This document shows, one piece after another, positions 57,967 through 64,000 of a stretch of DNA of 64,000 nucleotides. Origin of the DNA: Spirosoma telluris (lineage in GTDB: Bacteria; Bacteroidota; Bacteroidia; Cytophagales; Spirosomataceae); contig QLII01000001.1 of the NCBI GenBank assembly GCA_003259005.1, forward strand, positions 1,550,001 through 1,614,000, in the 5' to 3' direction. The position numbers and the translations under genes are program-made. The number at the start of each line of letters is the position of its first letter. The first letter of the stretch is position 1. The notes under the pieces are model-generated. The model was not told where the DNA came from. It saw nothing but the letters and a program-made list of their open reading frames with translations, and did not search any database.

Positions 57967-60103
57967 TCAGCCCTCCCACTTTACATTCCAACTGCCATCT
58001 TTGGGGAATCCAGGATTCGGTTCACCCTGATAACCATCCCACCCGGCGCACATCATCGAAATGGCCATCAGTAATCCTCCGTTTCCAGGGAGATAAATCC
58101 GAAGATTGCTCCGCTGGTAATTATGACCGTTTGGCAAATAGGTGTTCTTAGTCACCTTCATCAACAATACGTCCACAGCCTCTTTCGATTTGCCTAAACG
58201 GGCGGCAGTCATAGCCACGAGCGGATAATCCCATCCCCAGGTTTCTTCCCAATGCCATACCTTCATGATCTTATCGAACGTTCGTTGCATCGTCGGCATA
58301 TCTAGTTGGGGCGATGCGGGCAGAAAGCCATAAGTGCCCAGTACGGCAGGGTGATCAGTCATGTAAGGCTGAAATGTGTAGGAATCTGGCGCGCTTTCGG
58401 CCGCCAGATAAAGACCATCCTGTATGGGCAAGGGAGAAAGTTTCGCCAGCACATCGTCCCATTGCGGATTTCGGGGCATTCCCAACCGTTGCCGCCACTG
58501 CTGAGCCACGGTCAATCCCCACCGCCAGTACGCCAGTTCGTAGGTAGGGTTCACGGTAGTTTCGGCTTTGAATCGTTCCTGCGCCGGGATTAGGCCTGGA
58601 CCCAGAATATATGTCTTTTTCGGTGGATCATAGTAGGCGTAGGACGCCATAAAATCGGCTGTCTCAAAAACCAGATCTTTGTATTTTTCCAGCACCGCCC
58701 GATTATGATATTGGCGATAGCATAACTCGGCAAAATAAAGAAAATGAGGTTGTTGCCAGATCAAAAAAGGCGCAATGGTCGATGGACTTTCGTTTCCATC
58801 CTGATCGACCATTTTGGGCCACCGAACCCCTTTAAATCCTTGTCGGGAGGCAATAGCCCGTGCTTTTTCCCGAATAGACTTATACCAGCCCAGGCTTTTC
58901 TCCAGCAAATCAATCCGATTCCACTGGGCAAAATGGGCCGCATGCCACCAATGCATTTCGAGGTGAGGTTTACCATACCAACTATTGTAGGTCAAGCCCG
59001 TTTCCTGTGGGGGGCTGAGCCTGCACATTGTAGTCTAGTCAGATATTGCGACAACACGATGCGCCGTTCCAGCTCAGCCGCACGCGGATTCGTACTCCCT
59101 GACAAATCAACCGCTCCACCTGATTGCCAGAACTGCTCCCAACTCTGGCGACTATTAGCCAGGGTTGCCTCAAAGGTCGCCGGGTCTGTTTGACCGTGTG
59201 ATTCGAAAACTGACAACTCATCGAAAAAGAGTCTCCCTGTCCTTTGGGTTTCACCACAAAATGGTGCTTTTCGGGCTGCATCAACGAAGCCTTGTCACTC
59301 CAGCCAAGACTGACCGAGTAGCGGGTCGTATCGAGAATGCGCTCGATCAGTGCCCCACGCCCAGTAGTTTGAAGAAGTGATTTATGGCGATTCGCATTCT
59401 TCCAGTCAGTCGCATTTTCCCAGTCGCCTGAACCGTAGGGAAAATTTAGTGTGATCGTCAGCCGTCCGGTTTTTACTAAAGGAGATCGCACCTGCACGGC
59501 CAATTGATCCTGGTTTTGGTGGCATACGGTAATCACATCGACCGACTGACCTTCCAGCTCAAAATGGCTGCGAATCTCCCCAGTCCATAAGTCAAGTTCC
59601 TGACGAATATTCCGCAAGTCCTGCCGCTTCACTGCCGAACCATCGGCTTTGACGAGCCCAAAACCGATCTGACCCAGATGGAGTCGATGTGGATTTTCCG
59701 GAACCAGTCAGACGCAGCTTTTTTGCGCTCAGGCTGGGCGTATGAATACGTATAGGACACATCGCGACCATGTGACTGATAATTTTTGTAAACTTCCTCA
59801 AGGCGATATTGCGGGGTATTCGGAAAGCTATGCCATCCCCACTGTGATTGCGTACCGAGCGAAACCCTTGCTGATACACCTCAGGAAACGTTTGCAAACC
59901 AGTTGGGTCGACAGTAAAAGCAAATTCACCATTTCCGATTGACACCGACTCCATGGAATCAAATCGTGTAACGTGCACGTTATGCCGACTAACCAGGGTT
60001 TTTCGGTCAATGCGGGTTGGGGGGTTGGGTTGGGAAGGATTGGGCGAGTTGTCAGGCCTGTCGCCAGAGCAACCACACTCAGTAAAAAAAACCTATTTAT
60101 CAT
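57967..60103 (-). CDS. Six-hairpin glycosidase-like secreted protein (five apparent frame breaks)
   Basis: About 711 residues when repaired. Signal peptide MINRFFLLSVVALATGLTT; N-terminal beta-sandwich (SMESVSIGNGEFAFTVDPTG); C-terminal (alpha/alpha)6 domain with GKPHLEMHWWHAAHFAQWNR and VWHWEETWGWDYPLVAMTAA, like GH65/GH95-type enzymes. The breaks lie at plus-strand runs 59996-59998, 59813-59816, 59698-59699, 59194-59195 and 59009-59014; one added base at each gives a single coherent protein. An extracellular or periplasmic glycan hydrolase is likely; the exact family and substrate are not determined. Confidence 0.75.
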
Positions 60104-60478
60104 ACAGTAATCGTGATTGTCACAATAAAGAACCTAATTTGTAGTTTCTAGCTGACTGAGTTGACTATATGCCTAATTCCAGTCTATAGTTTCATTGCCT
60201 ACTAGACATAAGTAGAACATTTTTCAGGTCAACACTTTTTTTCTAGTAAGCTAACAATAAGTAAGCTAAGTACTTCCTGAATGTTACCCTAAGACGCATA
60301 AAGCCATGATTTCCTCACCCGAATGTTTATTTAGCTCATTCTTATGGCTTAAGGGTTAGTTCAGGAAGCAAACACTACTATAAAATCCCCAAATTAGTAA
60401 GGATTTTTACGGATATATTAGCCTCGTTCAAGTCCTGATTCTTTCAACAAAAACCATTCGTATTCAGGCAGCTGACAG
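60104..60478. other. Non-coding region upstream of the HAE1 pump genes
   Basis: No ORF supported. Contains a direct repeat AGTAAGCTA (twice near 60245-60268) and the inverted repeat listed separately. Confidence 0.5.
60273..60367. repeat. Imperfect long inverted repeat upstream of RND adaptor
   Basis: Left 60273-60301 and right 60342-60367 share CTTCCTGAA, ACCCT-AAG and CATAA in complementary order, with a few gaps. It ends about 110 bases before the promoter at 60479, so it is upstream of the transcript start and may be an operator or a remnant rather than an attenuator. Confidence 0.45.
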
Positions 60479-60508
60479 TTGATATAGTCATTAACCTTAA
60501 TAGCTTTG
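60479..60508 (+). promoter_or_regulatory. Bacteroidota-type promoter of the HAE1 pump operon
   Basis: TTG (60479-60481), 19 bases, TAGCTTTG (60501-60508): exact TTG-N19-TAnnTTTG. It predicts an untranslated leader of about 60 bases before ATG 60576. Confidence 0.7.
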
Positions 60509-60575
60509 CAGTTTAAGAACATTCACGGACTTTCAACCGTTAAAATTTAAGTTTCCTCTTGCAAACGATTACCCT

Positions 60576-61722
60576 GTGAAAAGATGGATTGCTCTCATTC
60601 TCGTCGCTGCTGTACTCGGCGGGATAATTTACTACAATAAAGTATTGCACCCAGCTCCCGGAGCCGCAGGAGGTGGCCCTGGCGGGGGCGGAAAAGGCGG
60701 AGCCGAAGGCAAAGGTGGCCCTGGTGGCAAAGGCGCTCCTGGGGGAGGTGCTCCTGCCAGTGTCAATGGTTTTGTGGTTATTTCGCAACCACTTCGGGAA
60801 GATATTGTATCGGGTGGTTCATTGCTGGCTGCCGAACAGGTCGATATATACCCCGAAATTTCAGCACGTATTACCCAGCTTAACATTCAGGAAGGTCATT
60901 CTGTGGCTAAAGGTGCTCTGTTGGTAAAACTCTTTGATGCCGATTTGAAGGCCCAATTATTAAAGCTTCAGGCTCAGGCTGACAATGCGCAACGCACCGA
61001 AGAACGGAACAAACAATTGCTCGCACGAGGGGGATAAGCCAACAGGAGTATGATATTGTAACCACCAATCTTCGATCGTCGCTGGCTGACATTGAATTGG
61101 TAAAGGCCAACCTGCAACGAACTGAAATTCGGGCACCGTTCTCGGGCGTTATTGGCCTTCGAAACGTTAGTAATGGCGCTGTTGTATCACCCAATACACT
61201 CATCGCCCGACTACAGCAAATATCATCGCTCAAACTCGACTTTTCCATTCCTGAAAAATACGGGCAGGCCGTACATAACGGAAGCCAGATTTCGTTTGTA
61301 GTAGATGGGGTTCCAGAAGTAAGTCAAGGCGTGGTTTATGCGATTGAACCGGGAGTTGAAGAACAAACCCGTAACCTTAAGATTCGGGCTCGGTGAATAA
61401 TGCATCAGCCAAGTTCCGACCAGGTGCGTTTGCGCGGGTAACTCTAACTGTTCAGAACAATAATAGTCTGGTGGTTCCAACACAGGCCATTATTCCTCAA
61501 ACGCGCACGAATCAGGTGATTGTGGTGAAAAATGGCAAAGCTACGTTTAAAGATGTGAAGACAGGCCTCCGTACAGAAGGCGTTATTCAGATTCTATCGG
61601 GCTTGAGCGTTGGGGATACGATAGCCACAACGGGTTTACTTTTTTTGAAACCTGATGCGCCTGTTAAAATTGGCAAAGTCATAACGGTGCCAGGCACTGG
61701 TCCTAAAATAGTGAGTAAGTAA
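60576..61722 (+). CDS. RND efflux periplasmic adaptor with Gly-rich linker
   Basis: About 382 residues. N-terminal membrane anchor (residues ~4-20), then a Gly/Pro/Lys-rich linker of about 35 residues (60655-60757), then the membrane-fusion-protein core: VDIYPEISARITQLNIQEG, RTEIRAPFSGVIGLRNVSNG, and the barrel and proximal domains. Two breaks, at GGGGG 61029-61033 and GG 61392-61393; one G added at each gives ARGGISQQEYDIVTTN and IRARVNNASAKFRPGAF. It couples the inner-membrane pump, encoded 30 bases downstream, to an outer-membrane channel not seen here. Confidence 0.9.
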
Positions 61723-61752
61723 TACGTTTACTGTTTCAAGCTCAACAAGAAA

Positions 61753-64000
61753 ATGAGTCTACCCGAATTAAGCTTAAACCGGCCCGTTTTCGCGATGGTC
61801 ATGTCCATCGTAATCGTGCTGTTCGGTATCATCGGCTTTACATTTCTCGGTGTACGTGAATATCCTGCTATTGACCCACCGGTCATTTCGGTCCGGACGA
61901 ACTATACGGGTGCAAACCCTGAAATCATCGAGTCGCAGATAACGGAACCAATCGAAAAATCGCTGAATAGTATCGAAGGGATTCGAACCATCTCTTCGAA
62001 CAGTTCATTAGGAGCCAGCACGATTACCGTTGAGTTTAACCTGGATGCCAACCTGGAACAAGCTGCCAACGACGTGCGGGATAAAGTATCGCAGGCTCAG
62101 CGACAACTTCCTCAGGATATTGATGCCCCACCGGTTGTTACAAAGGCCGATGCAAACTCCGAACCGATCATTTTCATGAATGTTCAGAGCACGACCCGGA
62201 GCGCAACGCAACTGTCAGACTATGCTGAAAACGTACTTCAGGAACGCCTGCAAACCATTCCAGGGGTTAGTCAGGCTAATATTTATGGACTCAAGCGCCA
62301 GGCGATGCGCCTTTGGATTGACCCAATCAAACTATCAGCCTATCGACTCACCTCGCAGGATATCCAGAATGCGTTGACATCGCAAAATGTAGAATTACCA
62401 GGTGGTAAGGTGTATGGCAATACGACCGAATTAACGGTTAAAGCGGTTGGTCGGTTAACGACTGAAGATGACTTCAATAACCTGATTCTCCGGCAGACAA
62501 GTAATCAGATCATCCGGTTTAAAGATGTTGGTTATGCTGTTCTTGGCGCGGAGAATGAAGAAACTAGCTCAAAACAGAACGGAACGGTCGGTGTCATTCT
62601 GGCTTTGATACCCCAGCCGGGTGCCAACTATGTCAGCATTGCCGATGAATTTAATAAACGGTTCGAACAACTTAAAAAAGATTTACCCCCGGATATCATT
62701 GTCTTCGTGGGTACCGACCGAAGTATCTTCATCCGCCGGGCCATTGAAGAAGTAGGCGAAACTCTGCTAATTTCCTTCGTGCTAGTCGTGCTGGTTATTT
62801 ACTTCTTCTTCCGCGACTGGCTGATTGCGTTCCGTCCGCTGATTGATATTCCAGTATCGCTGATAGGTGCCTTTTTTATCATGTATCTGGCCGACTTCAG
62901 TATCAACGTCCTAACCCTGTTGGGTATCGTACTGGCAACAGGACTTGTGGTGGATGACGGTATTGTGGTCACGGAGAACATCTTCAAGAAGATTGAGCAG
63001 GGAATGGAAACCGAGCAAGCCGCCAAAGAAGGTTCTAATGAGATCTTCTTTGCTGTTATATCAACGTCCATTACGCTGGCCATTGTCTTCCTACCTATCA
63101 TTTTCCTGGAAGGTTTCGTAGGACGCCTGTTCCGCGAGTTTGGTATTGTTGTAGCAGGAGCTGTATTAATTTCAGCTTTTGTATCCCTGACACTAACGCC
63201 CGTGCTCAGCGTAAAACTGACCAGCAAGAACCATGGCCGATCCTGGTTTTACCAAAAAACGGAACGTTTTTTCGTATGGCTTGATGACTCCTATCGCGAA
63301 TCACTCAACAGTTTTATGCGCAAGCGGGGTTGGGCATTTGCGATGATCGGGGTGTGTTTATTACTGATTTTTGGCTTGGGTTCGCTACTTAAATCCGAGT
63401 TGGCTCCACTCGAAGATAGAGGACGTACCCGAATCGCGATTACCTCGCCCGAAGGAACTAGCTTTGAAGCACAGTCAGCTATAACCGACCGGGTATTACA
63501 GTTTGTTCTTGACTCAATTCCCGAAAATAAACTGGCGTTTAGTGTTGTAGCACCTGGTTTTTCAGGATCGGGAGCTGTCAACTCATCATTCGTGATGGTG
63601 AACATGGTCGATGCTGCTGATCGAAAACGGTCGCAACAGGATATTGTCGATTACCTGACGAAGAATCTTAGAAAATTCAGTGATGCACGCATGTTTGCTA
63701 CTCAGGATCAAACTATTCAGGTTGGGCGCGGGGTGGTTTGCCCGTTCAGTTTGTGATTCAAAATCTGAATTTTGAAAAACTAAGGGAGAAATTACCAGCT
63801 TTCTTAGATGAGGTACAAAAAGACCCGACTTTCCTAAATTCCGACGTCGACTTGAAATTCAATAAGCCAGAATTGAATATAACTATCGAGCGCGAGAAGG
63901 CAACCAATCTGGGTGTCTCCGTACAGGATGTGGCCCAAACGCTGCAACTAGCACTTAGTAACCGGCGCCTGGCTTACTTCCTGATGAATGGGAAGCAATA
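61753..64000 (+). CDS. HAE1-type RND multidrug efflux pump, N-terminal part
   Basis: About 750 residues are visible before the window ends; full pumps have about 1,050. The start MSLPELSLNRPVFAMVMSIV matches the family. The proton-relay helix 4 has GLVVDDGIVVTENIFKK with the paired Asp; porter-domain segments such as SNSSLGASTITVEF and VGTDRSIFIRRAIEEV follow. The frame breaks at GGGG 63730-63733; one added G gives VGRGGGLPVQFVIQNLNFEK, continuing to the window edge. It pumps organic compounds with the adaptor encoded upstream. Confidence 0.93.

Noticed and set aside
15323..63733. Phase variation through G/C runs
   Set aside because: Breaks affect housekeeping genes and occur in runs as short as two bases, which are not prone to slippage in vivo.

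Overview
The window reads as chromosome of a Bacteroidota bacterium, most likely a Cytophagales/Spirosoma-like free-living heterotroph. The evidence is a secreted protein with SprB-type repeats and a type IX secretion C-terminal sorting domain (13.7-16.0 kb), many Bacteroidota-typical families (DUF2911, NamZ/DUF1343, VPS10-like BNR proteins, YtxH), start codons without Shine-Dalgarno sequences, and promoters of the Bacteroidota type TTG-N19/20-TAnnTTTG (clearest at 25544-25574 and 60479-60508). The genus is inference.

Layout. 0-2.9 kb: end of a VPS10-like protein and a membrane protein. 2.9-8.9 kb: a gene-poor accessory island with five copies of a 104-181 bp inverted-repeat element bounded by CTAG, an IS630-family element, a TetR regulator, a phytanoyl-CoA dioxygenase-like gene and three very small ORFs. 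8.9-13.6 kb: PhzF, HAD phosphatase, lipoprotein, YciI and an S9 peptidase. 13.7-28.2 kb: the SprB/T9SS protein, an Anbu proteasome-like protease next to a transglutaminase, glmM, YtxH, an FAD oxidase, DUF2911, guaA, namZ and a LolC/E-type permease. 28.2-35.3 kb: a four-gene carbohydrate-oxidation cluster (haem dehydrogenase with cytochrome c, sugar isomerase, SDR, MFS carrier). 35.5-37.1 kb: an unusual DUF952 plus AttH/CrtC-like fusion. 37.1-43.8 kb: a CzcCBA-type heavy-metal efflux operon, divergent from an OmpR-type response regulator with four phased TTTAA(A/T) boxes between them. 43.8-60.1 kb: mixed metabolism (K+ channel, deacetylase, WYL regulator, glutaryl-CoA dehydrogenase-like enzyme, GMC oxidoreductase, GH105, COG2509 flavoprotein, CoA pyrophosphatase, Uma2, a six-hairpin glycosidase). 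60.5-64.0 kb: an HAE1 RND pump that runs off the window.

Two window-wide patterns stand out. First, from about 15 kb onward many genes, including essential ones such as glmM, are broken by single missing bases. I located 32 such breaks. Each can be repaired by adding one base to a G or C run, and a few allow an A instead. I therefore treat these genes as intact genes carrying sequence errors, not as pseudogenes. Second, many gene borders carry long imperfect hairpins built from short reiterated words. The word differs at each site, but the 5' arm is always C-poor and the 3' arm always G-poor. I do not recognise this as a named element; it and the CTAG-bounded repeats are the best candidates for something undescribed.
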